A model generated the notes under the pieces. It was given only the letters and a program-made list of their open reading frames with translations. It was not told the origin of the DNA and made no database searches. A stretch of 64,000 nucleotides of DNA, taken from the NCBI RefSeq assembly GCF_003573695.1, contig NC_039363.1, positions 124,913,302 to 124,977,301 of the forward strand, given 5' to 3'. The DNA is from Papaver somniferum (lineage: Eukaryota > Streptophyta > Magnoliopsida > Ranunculales > Papaveraceae). The first letter of the stretch is position 1, and every line of letters begins with the position of its first letter. The translations under genes were made by a program, and so were the position numbers. This document shows positions 22,400 to 34,319 of this stretch, piece by piece.

Positions 22400-22930
22400 T
22401 TAATCTCGCTTGGATTTGTGAATTTTAGCCACGCCATTGTGATGGCCACCGCCTCGTGGACTAGGACCAGACACCTTATTTCCTCCCATGGTTTGAACAA
22501 CATTTTTAAAATTGTGACCTTCTCCAGGGCTAGGTCCTGACACCTTAATCCTCCCAATTGTTTGGAGCTTCTGTGTTTTGAACTTGTGGCCTTCACCAGG
22601 GCTAGGGCCTGACACCTTAATCCTCCCAAATGTTCGGAGCTGCTGAGTTTTGAACTTGTGACCTTCACCCCCACGACTCGGACCAGCCACCTTATTTCCC
22701 CCCATGGTTTGAACAACATTTTTGAAACTGTGACCTTCACCACCAGGGCTAGGACCTGACACTTTAATATCACCATTCAGAAGTGCTTGTTGAACATTTC
22801 CTGTGGAATTAGAATCGCCTTGCTCAAGGGGGCGAGCTTCTGTTGAGGTAAGTAGGAGAAGAAGATGAAGAAAAAATGGAACTAGTAGACTAGAATTGAT
22901 GATGCATACTGATTTTCTACTACTGGCCAT
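22400..22930 (-). CDS. PIP/PIP-like secreted signalling-peptide precursor with five peptide repeats (right copy)
   Basis: Residue-for-residue the same 176-aa precursor as the left copy: Leu-rich signal peptide, then SGPSPGGEGH, AGPSRGGEGH, two SGPSPGEGH and a final SGPSPRGGGH. It is transcribed in the opposite direction, so the two genes point towards each other across about 16 kb. The promoter is duplicated too (TATA box at about 23067-23077), so both copies may be expressed. Perfect protein identity implies a very recent duplication, gene conversion between arms, or an assembly duplicate. Function as for the left copy: extracellular peptide signalling inferred from the SGPS core. Confidence 0.85.
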   Translation of the reverse strand: MASSRKSVCIINSSLLVPFFLHLLLLLTSTEARPLEQGDSNSTGNVQQALLNGDIKVSGPSPGGEGHSFKNVVQTMGGNKVAGPSRGGEGHKFKTQQLRTFGRIKVSGPSPGEGHKFKTQKLQTIGRIKVSGPSPGEGHNFKNVVQTMGGNKVSGPSPRGGGHHNGVAKIHKSKRD

Positions 22931-23077
22931 ATTATCGAATGGATAGTTGCGGTTTATATGATTATGTGTATGTTTTTTGGACTTGAAATGAGTGTGTTCG
23001 TAACTTGGTTGAAAGGGGAAAGAAAAGGGTTATGTTTTGATATGAAATGTTGGTAGGAGGGCTGCAGATATATATAG
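22931..23077 (-). promoter_or_regulatory. Core promoter and leader of the PIP-type gene, right copy
   Basis: Mirror of 5450-5596. The TATA box reads GATATATATA on the plus strand at about 23067-23077, with the same leader. The W-box-like pair lies near 23203-23216. Confidence 0.5.
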
Positions 23078-23951
23078 TGCCCATACGGAGCAACTTATCA
23101 ATCAAGAGGAGTCGAAGAATCAAGAATGATCCTTGATCACTATGTATTGAAACTAGCCAGCTAGCCAGAGAAAGAATATAAGAGTTGAAAACGGAAGAGG
23201 AACATTGACGGGTCAGCTGAGGATTTTGGTGCACTCAAGCAAGCCAATCTCGTGTATGTTGGGAAAAGAGGGAACCATCCTAGGAGGTTCATAATATATG
23301 GACTCGAGGTACAGAGATATGTTGCTGAGCAGTTATTTACAAACTACAAACTAGTTTAGGACTAGGTTTGGGTCCAAATTGGGAGGTTTTGATTTTGATT
23401 CTACATTTTGAAATTGAGGATGCAAGAAATTTGAATGGAAAATTGGTGTGGTGGACTTTGTGGACTAAAGAGTTTGAAACTCATGGCTCATAAATTGGAA
23501 ATTGTTTTCCTAACAAGAAATTGCACACAAGTTCATTTTGAGTTGAGGATTATTTTATTTTACTTGTTGGTTGATCTTTCTTCTTATTTTAGGGTCGTTT
23601 CTTGGGTGACCACATAACTAGCTTAACACGAAGTTTCCTGATACTAGACTAAATTTTGATGACCCATAAGAAAGTTTAATTAGAAACGAGAACTGGAATT
23701 GGATGATCGGGTTCAAATGTGTAGATCACACGGTATGACATTTGGATGAATAAGGTCATGGTTCATGGATTAGACAACTATGTTCAGTGGAGATTTTGTT
23801 GATGTCAATCAACGCTGTCACAGGAGGTTACCAAATTCTAATGTGAAAGGTATGACAAATTTTTAAAGACAAAAATATGAAGCACCCGGGGGATGGGTGT
23901 GGTTGGCTCCACCACTGCTCATCTGATTTGTTGTTGCTGACTTGCTCAGTG

Positions 23952-26900
23952 CTGGTTTCTTATGGCTGACCAAATTCTGTTGTCTTGTGGGTCTCGTTTG
24001 TATTAAAAGCAACAATACTGAAAAAGGCAACCAAAGTTTGATCCCCGGTGATGGTTTCAACTACTGCCGTGATACACACAACGATTTTACACGGTGAAAT
24101 GCACAATGAGGACAATGAACGGTTCTGGATAGGTGACAGAAATGGTCCCCATCATCCCCTCTCACATGCAACGTTTGGATGCACCCGTGGTATAAAATCA
24201 CGGTGTATTAATCATTTCTGTTTCAACTATTGATATCGCAGCCTGCATAGAGCCGCCTATAATATTTTATTTCTGGAGTATTTAATTAGATTGTACGTGT
24301 GTTTTATTTAACAAAATTGCTCTGAATGATTGAATAGGACCAGTACTGACTACTATAGTCCATATACAGAAATTCTATGCACGTCTGATTCAAACTGTTG
24401 TACATATTTGGATTGAATTTTACTCAGAAAGGGAAAAACCTCCTCCTGCTTGTATGGTTTATCACCAAGCTAGGCCTAACTCTTAGGAGTTTACTCGCAA
24501 GTCCCAGATAAAAAGAGAAAAGAGGTGCAGTCTCATCAATCATCGTGATAGATTGAAAATAATAATGGGTATATATCTGAATCTCTACAAGGAAGTTAAC
24601 CTTGGATGCTAAATCACATCTCGATCGCCTTTTCTAGTGGAAGATGATCTGATTTTTGACCTTGCAAAGACCAAACATTATGTGTTGTCTAGGTGCATTT
24701 CATTTTTACTTTTTTCTTTAATTTGGTAACTGACACGTGGTTGGATTGGTTTATTTGGTTAGTTTGTCTCCTGGTTTTCCGTCTGAAAGTCGAGAATAAA
24801 ATGATTGCGAGTTTGGTTTTCCACTATTCTCAGTTCTGGCTCCTAGAGAAAATTGGCAAATGTCCCTGGTAGGGAATCTAATATAATGGACAGTCATTCG
24901 ATGAAAATGATTTACACAATTAAAATAACATAAGAGAAAAGTTGACAATAGCCATGTTTCGATTTTACTGACTCTGGTCAGGGAAAAGAAGTTTCAGTTT
25001 CAATTGTGCTCAGTACTTGTTCGTATCTAGAATACCAAGCATAGTTTGAACAACTTAGCTTAGATAAAGAGTGGCCAGGATGCATTTTGGGGAAAGTTAA
25101 ATCCATGGTTGTGGTTTGCTCTAATTAAAATTAATCATTATGAGTGCTTTATTAATTAGTGTCTCATTAATCTCTCATAATGAATAATTTATTAAATTTC
25201 ATCATTAAATATCTTCTTAATTAATCTAATAAATATGTATTTTTACATTATCAAATAATTTTAAAAAAATTACTTTATCAATAGAAATTAGTGGTTAGTA
25301 GTGGAAGAAGTAGTGGTTGGTAGAAGTGGTGGTGGTGGAGGCGGTAATATCAGTGGTGGTGGAAAAAATAATGCCAATGGGTGGTTTTATGATGGTGATG
25401 TTGGTGAATAGTCGTGGACAATATTAGTTTTGTATATTTACAACACAAGCAACATTATATCGTGAAAGATGTAGTTGGTTATCACGATTGACAAAACAAA
25501 TATCATATATTTAGGATGATACCATACCATTTTAAAAAAATGATCATAACCGTCGGATCACCTAAACGGTACCCTTGCTACCTTTAGCACCCAGTTGTAT
25601 AAATCATGGTTCTAACCGTTAAAATAAAATTAATTGCAATACAACAGAGTATATAACAATAAAAAAATGTAATGGAATAAATTAATTAACGATCTAAGTT
25701 TGTTCAACCGTAATTTTATTCATGATGTTTGTGATTTAATAATTAGAAGTACGACAAACGGCCAATGAGAGGCAGGCGGCGGTTGTGGTGGAGAAATAAA
25801 TGGTATTATATATGGTATTGTAATGGTGGCGACGACCGTTGGTGAGTAGCAATAGGCTATGTTAATTTTGTATCGCTAAAAAATAGGTAACATTATAAAT
25901 TAGAAGTTAGTTGATCGTCTTATTAATAAAATAAAATAAATTCGGTTAATGAAAGATCAAAGAAAAACAAAAAAAAACCCACAAAATATCACGGTATATA
26001 ATTACTACAAACAAACGGGCACAAGTCAAAATCAATACAAAACAATTTACTTATTATCGAGATGTGTCGTTACGGTAACGGTTGTACCCTAGCTATGTGT
26101 ACTTTTCTACCTATTTCTTTGTACTGTATTATAAAATGAAGCTTTGCTAAGTGAGGAAAGATAAAGACCGGTTCTGATTTTTCCTCCCAATTGCTAAATT
26201 CATGGTTTCGTTCGATCCCATGAATACACACTTTATTTGAGAAAAATTCATTACATATTCTCTTATTCCCATCTCAAACTCTAAATCAAAATGGAAAAAT
26301 TTGATCAACTGAAAATTACAAACCTACCTTCCCATAAAACTGAACAATTGATTCTCTCTCACACATTCGGTATGATGAGTGGGTTTGAAAACTCTAATTC
26401 CTTACTTTGGAGCAAACGAAAATCAGAAATGAAGTTGTGAAGGAGATAGATTGCAGAAAAGAAAAAAATCCAAGAGCATAGTTCCGCTCAATCTTCTTTC
26501 AATTTTCTCTCAATCTTCGTCCACCAGAAAGTACATCTGTAACCAGTCAAACTACTCTGAGCTAACAACATTTGAGAAAATATTTTCTTTTTTACATTGT
26601 TTCATGTATGAATGTTTGGGTTTCTATCATTTTCTTGAATATCATTTGTTGTATATTTAGTTGAAATATACATTTTCAAATATAGCCTTATTGATTACAA
26701 TAACCTCATGGTTAAATTTAGGGGTGCATGTATTTCGTGACTAAAATTTGGCTATCACAGGTCGTCGGGGTTTCAATATATTCACAACTTTTTGGTTTAG
26801 AAAGGTGATTTTTTCAAGAACCAATTTTTCGTTTCTATTTGTTTAGATATTAGCGGAAATAAAATTTTGATTTCATGTTGATAGATAAACTTACACAGAA

Positions 26901-28348
26901 ACTTATAAGATTATTCAGATTACACGTTATATTTTGACAATAAATTGGTATCTGCAAAATGATCTTACATGTATAAAAAATCCCATGTTCTTCAGGCTTC
27001 TGTTTCAAAGTCCAGAATAATTTGACTAGAAGCTATTTTCAGTAAATAATCTGACATGATTATACGTAATTTATATAACATCCATGCCATTATGGATTCA
27101 TTCTTGGAAAAGCTAAATCACCGTTTGTAAAATGATCAGTTTAATTAACTTTCAATAATAAATGTTCTATTGATATTTCGTAATAGATATTTTTTTAATT
27201 AATCAAATAAATATATTTCGTTTAGTACAATACATAATAAGTTTATTTTATATTAAATCAGTAGGCGTTAATGGTAGTTGTGATGGTGGGCAAGGCTGGT
27301 GGATCGGCGCCGGGATAATGGTGTTGGGTGTTGGAAAGAATGGTGGAGTGACGACGTTAATGGTGGTGGTGGTAGTGGGATGAAAAAGGTGTTCTAAGGT
27401 TATTTAGTTTCCCTTATTAAAAAAAAATTATTTGATATTAGTTTTTCAGGAAAAATCCATTGAGAGAGTATCTTTTCAATTTAATAAAAAAATAGTTACA
27501 CATCAGGCAAGCGAGCAACAAGCTGCGCCGCGAGCTCTTATTAGTTTTTAAATTTGCTTTTTTAATTTTTATTTTTGTTTAAATTAAAATAAATATTAAA
27601 GGCCAGATTTTTCTAGGGAGAAAATAAATCAATAGCTATGGTTTTTAGATTTGTCGGGTCGGGCAGGTAAGAAGATGAAACCTATACAAAAAGTTTACAA
27701 GGCTACATGCGAATCAATTCTAATTGATTTATTAGTTTATCATATCTCTCTCTATTCTCATTTTTTGTCATGATCTATGTTTTTTCCATTTCTCCTCGAC
27801 TTCATATGATTAAGCATGCTTGAGAAATAGTTCATGGTAATAGGTAAAGAGAGAAGAAAAGTAGATAAAAAACGAAATGGATCAAGAATTACAGATTATT
27901 AAACTTTAGGAAAACACAAATCTATGTAAATTTAGAATAATTTATATCACCAAAGGGAGAAAAATAATCCTTGAAGCTAACAGATTTTGCAAGATTAATC
28001 TGATTGATTTTGAAGTAACTTTGTGTTTCAGATTTGTTATAAATTTGGTGAACGACCTTTGATGATTTATTTCTTTTCGAATAAGGGACACTACTTTGTT
28101 TTGAAGAAGTTAATGAAATGGTGTTCTATTACCCATAGGCCCATAAGATTTTGAAGAATTGGTTAACATTTAACTGTGTTTGTCCTAAAGGATTATATGA
28201 CTTACATATATAGTATTAAAATATTTGAGGCTAATACTTGTTTATTAACCAACACCTCAAAAACATTTAGACTTGAATCAACTTGATCGATTTTTAACAA
28301 ACAGTTGTGAAATGTATGAACCGATGGATATATTTGAAATACATACCA
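23952..28348. other. About 4.4 kb without a recognised gene
   Basis: AT-rich intergenic DNA. G/T-rich imperfect GGTGGT minisatellite-like patches occur at about 25304-25420 and 27270-27380. Similar AT-rich phrases (taattaat..aataaatat) precede both patches, which suggests two related non-autonomous elements. No frame longer than about 70 codons resembles a protein. Confidence 0.5.
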
Positions 28349-28376
28349 TTTCCCGTGCCGTTACTGCACGGGTTAA
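28349..28376 (+). mobile_element. Possible Helitron 3' terminus
   Basis: CCCGTGC-CGTTACT-GCACGGG (28352-28372) is a perfect 7-bp stem with a 7-nt loop, a typical Helitron 3' hairpin. It is followed by TTAA where CTAA would be expected. No 5' partner was assigned. Confidence 0.35.
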
Positions 28377-28810
28377 GCCCCAATATGCTATAAAGTGACT
28401 TTCAAGAATCAAGATTAGTGCTATGTAGTGACTCTCAAAATTTGGGTCTGCACGCGTCCCTCCGTTTGAGTCTGGGATGTGCAAGCCTGGAGCTGGAGCC
28501 GTCTCAGGCAATCCACCAAGCACAAACAAACATAATGATCTGGGAACTTGCTCAGAAACGAGGACCTAAAAAGCTAATGTCAAACCTAAATATGTAAGAA
28601 AATTGTCCCCTCTTAAAATAATAAAATAACAATAATCATTGTCCCATTTTTATGAAGTATGAACTATGAAGTTGTTCATATACAAGCATTGATGCATGCC
28701 CTGCATCCAATATTTACAGTATATTATACAATTTGCCAATTGCGTCACAAGGGCTTAATTTTGCCACTGTGACACACAAGCACATACATTATCTATCACG
28801 AGAACATGAT

Positions 28811-31698
28811 TTAAGAACTATCTGAAGTTGCTCCAAATGACCTAAAAAACTTAATCATACTATCATATACGTCTTGTTTTGCGCTAACACTTAAAAGGAA
28901 GTCGATATGACCATAATCCTCGAGGTAAAGCAATTCTGGACTGCACTTCAGTTCCTTCAGAGTGTGTTTTACATCTGTTACATCTGCTAATGCATCTTTA
29001 CCTCCATAACCTATCCATAATGGCAATGACTTGGGTATGTCTGCTAAATTGAATTCTGGGGGATCCAAATGACCATATTGTTTTAAGTTTCGCCATGGTC
29101 CATAGTCATACATGGCAAATTTGCCTTTGCGGATCACTGCCAACAACAAATATATTGTTTCAGCAACAGTTTACTCTAGCTGCACAATGGTACTCACAAA
29201 CCGAAGTATTAATGACATTTTTATTTTATAGAACCAGCCCACAAAATCAGTACGAAAGACCTGTGGAAATGCTTACTTTGAAATAGATGGTTCAAGTTTT
29301 TTGTTGATGACGGGTGAGGTTCATATGTAAGATAATCGTCCACACGGGAGTTGTTGAAGCAACAGTTCTTTCCTGAAAGATGAACAAAATTCCCTTGAGC
29401 ATCCAAAAGAAATGAAATCATCTCCAGGATGCACTAACGGCAGAGTACAATGGTCAATGGTTTCTCAATGCAGCAATATGTATGCCTATTCATAGTGGGA
29501 AACTTCATTCAATTTTAACTCTTCAAATCTTAAAGTTCTATGGATGATATGAATGCTGTGAGAAAGACTCACCTGTAATAGACACTAGTAAGTCGCTACA
29601 GTCCACATGCTCATCGCATATAGAATCCATGATCTGGACTCCCCGTTCACTGAGTTCAACATAGAATGGATCAATACTTAGAACACAGGACTAGAATGAA
29701 TGCACATATTGTAAGACAATTAGCAACAGTCTGACCAAACCTTCGAAAATTAAGCTGATGAATTCCCAGTGCAAGAATCATCTGCCACAAACAGCGCATA
29801 TGTCATATACTGCCATTAAATACAGCTTCCCATTAAAATATAAATCCTTCGTTGGAACGAGCATTACCTTATCAAGATGCATCCTAACCATATCAAGTAC
29901 TAATGGAGCTGTGCAATGACTCAAATAAGATACAGGACAAAGAAGAGCAGCACCTTCAACCATGCCCACTATATCTGACCTAGTGAAAGCAGCTAGGGAC
30001 ATGATGGTTCCCTGCAAAGGAAGTGGACAAATAAAAACCAATAGGAGGATGAAGCAAAGACTGTGATGCTATTGGGGGGGAAACGAAAACTGCAATCTTC
30101 TTATACCTGTGAGTGCCCGGCGACAAGAACTTTGGAGTTTGTTATTGCATGAACGTATTTGATCATTTCCGCAAGGTCATACAAAGCCATTTCTTGCCAA
30201 CTCCAATCCCAAAACTCCTGAAGACATCACAAATACAAGGTCACAGTGCCTTAAAAAAAACTTTCACAAATGTAGCATATTTTACGACTAGACATACATG
30301 AAAATTAGTCGACACATAACAGATAGTATCGTATAAATGTTGATTACCATATTTTCAACAGACAGAGAAACATGTCCATGGCTCCAATGAGTTCCGCGTA
30401 CATTCCCAACCCATACATCAAATCCCTGATCTGCAAGAATGTAGCCCAGGGACTGTTCCTTCGAGTTCAAAAACCATGAATCTCCTCCCTGTAAGCACTT
30501 AGAAGTCAGCACACAGGTATCCGTTTTATAAATTTACTACAATAATTAGTAGACTATATAATATTCCAAACATCTATTCAAGGCTTCAAGCAATTAATCA
30601 ATGGGCAAACATACTCTTAGAAGTTTCTAACAAATTAAAGAAAAAGGGCGCTGTTAGCACAGCAAAACCAAAGAACAACAACCAAGCCTTTAGTCCCAAA
30701 CAAGTTGGGGTAGGCTAGAAATGAAACCCATGTTGAGCATCAATCCTAATTATTCTTTTTCAGTTAAGTTGTAAATCTCTACAAATCTACTGGTAAAGTG
30801 GTAAGCACAAATCTTCATGGGTCCAATATGTGACGAAGAGAAGTGTTTGTTGGAAATCTATCCAAAAATAGTCTGATTCGCGAAGAACACAACAACAGTG
30901 TGCTACTCATACTATTTGGTTAATAACAGTGTGATGGTTAAGTTGAAGAGTGCAAAAGATATGAATTTTCATCCTACATGACTTCATCAAGTGGCTTTGT
31001 AATTTGGTAAACTAAAAACCACATAGTGTAGTATAGCAATCCTAATTTTAGATAAGCCATTACACCCACAAAAACTCCTCAATTTCCAAAAAATACAATC
31101 CGAAATTCCGACTAACCAATCACAGTTTCTTTCTCGACGTTGTACAAGTCATTAAGCAACAGAAATTATAACAACGCTTAGTTACCAAATCAATACTAAG
31201 TCCACTAGTTCTAGTTCTGCATCAAGTGAATCAACATAAAAATTAAATTGAGAATTGGGTAAGAAAGTAAACCATGAATAGACCATGTTGAAGAAGAACT
31301 GGAGGACCAAATGATTTACTTTCTATATGCCCTTTACGATCAGATGATACCCGTTGAAGAGCTAATACATACCCATCATCAGTCTTAACCTAACAATTCA
31401 AAATTCAAATAAACACCAAAAATCAAACAGTTTCCAAGAAACCTTCGAATTGAGGAATCAGAAATCAGGTAGGATAAAAGAATGTGAAAGAGATAGAAAT
31501 GATACATACACTGTGTTCGGAGCATGGATAACCAGAAGGTTCAATCAGCACAGAACACAAACTTCCCTGACCTTGTAACTTCGATGATCTGCCAACTTGT
31601 CTGAAATTTATGTCTTGACCCCCTCTCAGGGAGGATGAATACTGAACCCTAAATCCGACGAATAGAAAGAATAAAAAGAGGGAAATGAAAGGTTTCAT
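28811..31698 (-). CDS. Triacylglycerol lipase, gastric/lysosomal acid lipase family (LIP1/LIP2-like)
   Basis: Nine exons keep frame: 31698-31510, 31389-31273, 30488-30348, 30217-30107, 30011-29868, 29781-29741, 29649-29573, 29372-29277 and 29136-28811. They give about 413 residues, normal for the family. An N-terminal hydrophobic segment (FISLFLFFLFVGF) predicts secretion. The AB-hydrolase lipase start EPSGYPCSEHS-VKTDDGYVL follows. Then come the oxyanion HG (HGLFMGGDSW), the nucleophile elbow VAGHSQ-GT (Ser about 185, with an intron right after GHSQ), the acid Asp about 353 (GYGGKD) and the His about 382 (EDYGHIDF). The catalytic triad is complete. The family hydrolyses triacylglycerols or other acyl esters in extracellular or vacuolar compartments. 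All borders are GT/AG. For exon 7 I chose the acceptor at 29651-29650 because the upstream AG would give an in-frame stop. It is likely functional. The exact substrate is unknown. Confidence 0.9.
30676..30725. repeat. Dispersed plant SINE/LINE-type phrase in lipase intron 2
   Basis: AACAACAACCAAGCC, TTTAGTCCCAAACAAG and TTGGGGTAGGCTA occur consecutively. This word order is widespread in plant short retroposon tails (Au-SINE/RTE-like). It lies in the 784-bp second intron. No target duplication was resolved. Confidence 0.4.
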
Positions 31699-31754
31699 GG
31701 CTACAGGTCTACCACCTCCACCATTACTGTGTTTATCCGTTTATTAGAATTACC

Positions 31755-32606
31755 GGGTGTGTATTCGATTATGATTTATATAGATATTTAACAGTCCTAA
31801 AATCTCCTAGGTAATTAGGATACGTAACGAATCATAAAATATTCATGGTATTCAAAAATGATTTATTTAGATTGCATACATATCTTAGGTATTTGATTCA
31901 TTTAAGATTTCTTAGGATAGTTAAGGTCTAAGATATATACGGATTCATATGGACATTTGTAGCCAAAATATGTGTTTTATTATCACATATCAATCTCAAC
32001 TCAAACCACATGTTTCCATAGATTCTTATGGACAATTTATTATCTTTTTGGTTTTATTTTATTTTTCACAACATGTTATGTTTTTCCACCACCGCTACCA
32101 ACTACTACCACCACCAACACCATCACCACCAACAACCACCACCATTGACCACCAACACCGATGACCAATAACCACCATCGCCCACCACCAACCACCATCA
32201 CCCCCACCAATAGCCACCATCGCCACCACCAACAACTATCATCCCCAACAAAAACCACCACTGACCGCGAGCACCCACCACAACACAATAACCACCAACA
32301 ATCACCACCTCCAACAATAACCACCAACAATCACCACCTCCACCCACCACCAACACCACCACCACCGTCGCCACATACACCAACCACCAACACTTATTGA
32401 TGGTCTTTTTTTGAAAAGGAAGCATGACAATATTATTTTTTTCAATTATATTACGATTTGGTAGTCCAACTTAATTTTTATTAATCTGAAATAATCTTAA
32501 TTCAATCATTGTAATTCAATCCATTCTAAGAAACATTATAAATCCACTAAATTCAGGTAAATTAGTATCTAATTTTATCCATACAAATCTTGATCCAATA
32601 CACCCC
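31755..32606. mobile_element. Non-autonomous terminal-inverted-repeat element, about 0.85 kb
   Basis: The left end GGGTGTGTATTCGATTATGA and the right end, read on the other strand, GGGGTGTATTGGATCAAGAT continue similarly (ATTT(A/G)TAT(A/G)GATA), giving roughly 30-bp imperfect inverted termini. No transposase. The interior is a CCACCA minisatellite. It sits just upstream of the lipase promoter (ATG at 31698). Superfamily not determined; hAT- or Harbinger-derived MITEs are candidates. Confidence 0.5.
32084..32399. repeat. CCACCA-type minisatellite
   Basis: Imperfect CCACCAACA/CCACCATC units repeated over about 315 bp with strong strand asymmetry (almost no G). It produces spurious His/Pro/Thr-rich and Gly/Val-rich frames on the two strands. 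Confidence 0.9.
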
Positions 32607-33160
32607 TGTAACTTCTTCTCGCAAATCTCAACTAGATTTCTTTACTGGTTTAACTTTAAGGCTTCTGGTTATGACTTTGGAGATAAAATCCAGTGCTACA
32701 TATAAGACTTCCCATTCCTAACAACCTCCCATGTAAGACTTCCCGTTTATTAGAATCACTTCCCATTTCTAACAACCTCGTTTACACGTGGTAATCGTTA
32801 GAGTAATGATGGGTTTGGTAACCACATCTGACAGTCAGATCTGGATGACCGATAGCAAGTCCAATGGACACCGGCGAAGCTACACATTTGTTAAGTCTTG
32901 CGGATGGACAAATCAGTGTTAAGAAGTGGGAATATGACTTATCTAGAACATTGAGTCAACCATTAGACTTTGGGACTGTCGTCTCAACTTTCTACAACAA
33001 CGGCTAATTTGTAATAGCCAATATTCGGCTAGTTTTCCAAACACTATAAATATCACACTCATTTAACTTTTCTTCTCATACCAAGCTCAATCTTCTTTAC
33101 AATTTTTTCCAGTAAAAAATCTTCTAACTTTTATTTAATGTTTCTAAATTTCTCAATAGA
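32607..33160. other. No recognised gene; promoter-like tail
   Basis: AT-rich. A TATA-like CACTATAAATATC near 33041-33053 lies upstream of the mobile-domain-like remnant and may be its promoter. Confidence 0.35.
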
Positions 33161-33161
33161 A

Positions 33162-33965
33162 ATGTCTCAATCTCAAGATATTAGTAGACAAAAAATAGAA
33201 AATCACATAAGGATAACCCCAGTCAACCTATGTCGGTAATACAATCGGATTCTAATGAAGAGAACAATCACAATCTACTTTTCGGTCCATAATAGCCAAG
33301 GCTCAAGGTGATCTGTCAACAAAAGTTGAGCGACATAGCGCTTCTCAAAAATCGAGAGGTGGTTGGTACGAAGGTATTAAAGTTTGTGCAGAGCTATCTC
33401 CTAGTGTTAAACCTATTTTCATTAAATTTTCTTGGTTTACCTTGTATCGTATTGATACAAAGAAACATCATCCCAAATGGTTGTTTGTGTTGGTGAAACG
33501 TTGGTTGTATACTACGCAAACGTTTCATTTTACAGACTTTGAAATAGGTACGTCAAATACTTTGATTCAATGTTTTAGTGCAATCAATACGAAGTTGTAA
33601 ATCCAATTAACAATTTTGATGTTTTTACAGGAATAACACCATTATATTTCTATTTCCTACTTGGGATACCTTGCGATGTGGGAGATGGTGTTCTATTTGA
33701 CCAAGAAAGTTGGTTGGCAGAGGGCATATATAAAGATGAACTTCCGTTTTACTTTAGCTTCAAAACAACGACGAAGCACATGAATTTAAGAAGATTCCAG
33801 TTTAAAGGCATTTATAATCACCAAATTACATGGGATAGGAACTCACCAAGGTTTTTTTTTGCAGCTGCTTGGATTATGTTTTTGTTAGAGCATTGCTCGA
33901 TTGAACCCACCAAGCGTTGGTATGTCAAGTTTGGTTGTCATATTTTAGTATCAAAACTCAATTAA
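33162..33965 (+). pseudogene. Plant mobile domain-like gene remnant
   Basis: An ATG at 33162 opens a short Gln/Ser-rich frame. After a frameshift the main frame runs from about 33289 to 33547, crosses an intron (donor GTACGT at 33548, acceptor TTTTTACAG ending at 33630) and ends at 33965. It reads TQTFHFTDFEIGITPLYFYF and LGIPCDVGDGVLFD. This resembles the PMD pattern TxTFHxxxGExxITLxDVxxLxGLPxxGxxV. A later AAAWIMFLLEHC helix could correspond to the PMD core helix. It is a different, more diverged member than the MULE copy at 7.7-12.4 kb. No flanking transposon ends were found. Confidence 0.5.
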
Positions 33966-34319
33966 AGTTGCTTGATTAAATGTACTAGAGTCAACTTCAT
34001 TTAGGTTAGCCTAGACAGTATAGGAATATTAAGACATACAAGTATTACCTTGAAGATGTATCGACTACAATGAAGACATCATACTTCCCCTTAAGGTATA
34101 GTGATACTGACTTGACTTGTTTCTATTCATATCGTTTCTTTCAAGTCGTTTAATATTGAAAACATAACATATTCTAGTATTAGACTTGGTCATTTTATTA
34201 TGATCAAAGTGTCAAGGAAAAATATTTGATTACGAAGTGTAACGTTTATCTTTTTTTTATATATAAAAAAAAGAGTGCCACCAGGGGCATTTATTAAGGG
34301 AAGCAATCCAAGCCAATAA

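Larger units (their letters stand above)
21081..23951 (-). repeat. Inverted duplication, right arm part 1
   Basis: Partner of 4576-7433. It includes the terminal 90 or so bases of a MULE end (21081-21172, ending GCACGTTCT) next to AAATTTATT, whose complement differs by one base from the 9-bp site AATAAATCT. The MULE insertion therefore preceded the duplication. The rest of the MULE is absent here. Confidence 0.95.

Noticed and set aside
25304..25420. Gly-rich protein gene suggested by the GGTGGT run
   Set aside because: Frames are short and broken. It is an imperfect GT-rich minisatellite patch with a related copy at 27270-27380.
29649..29690. Alternative acceptor for lipase exon 7 at 29692-29691
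   Set aside because: Using it puts an in-frame stop four codons later. The downstream AG at 29651-29650 keeps frame and matches the family pattern NFRS...DS(I/L)C.
32161..32400. His/Pro/Thr-rich 79-codon frame and the opposite Gly/Val-rich frames
   Set aside because: Products of translating a CCACCA minisatellite. Open on both strands for compositional reasons.
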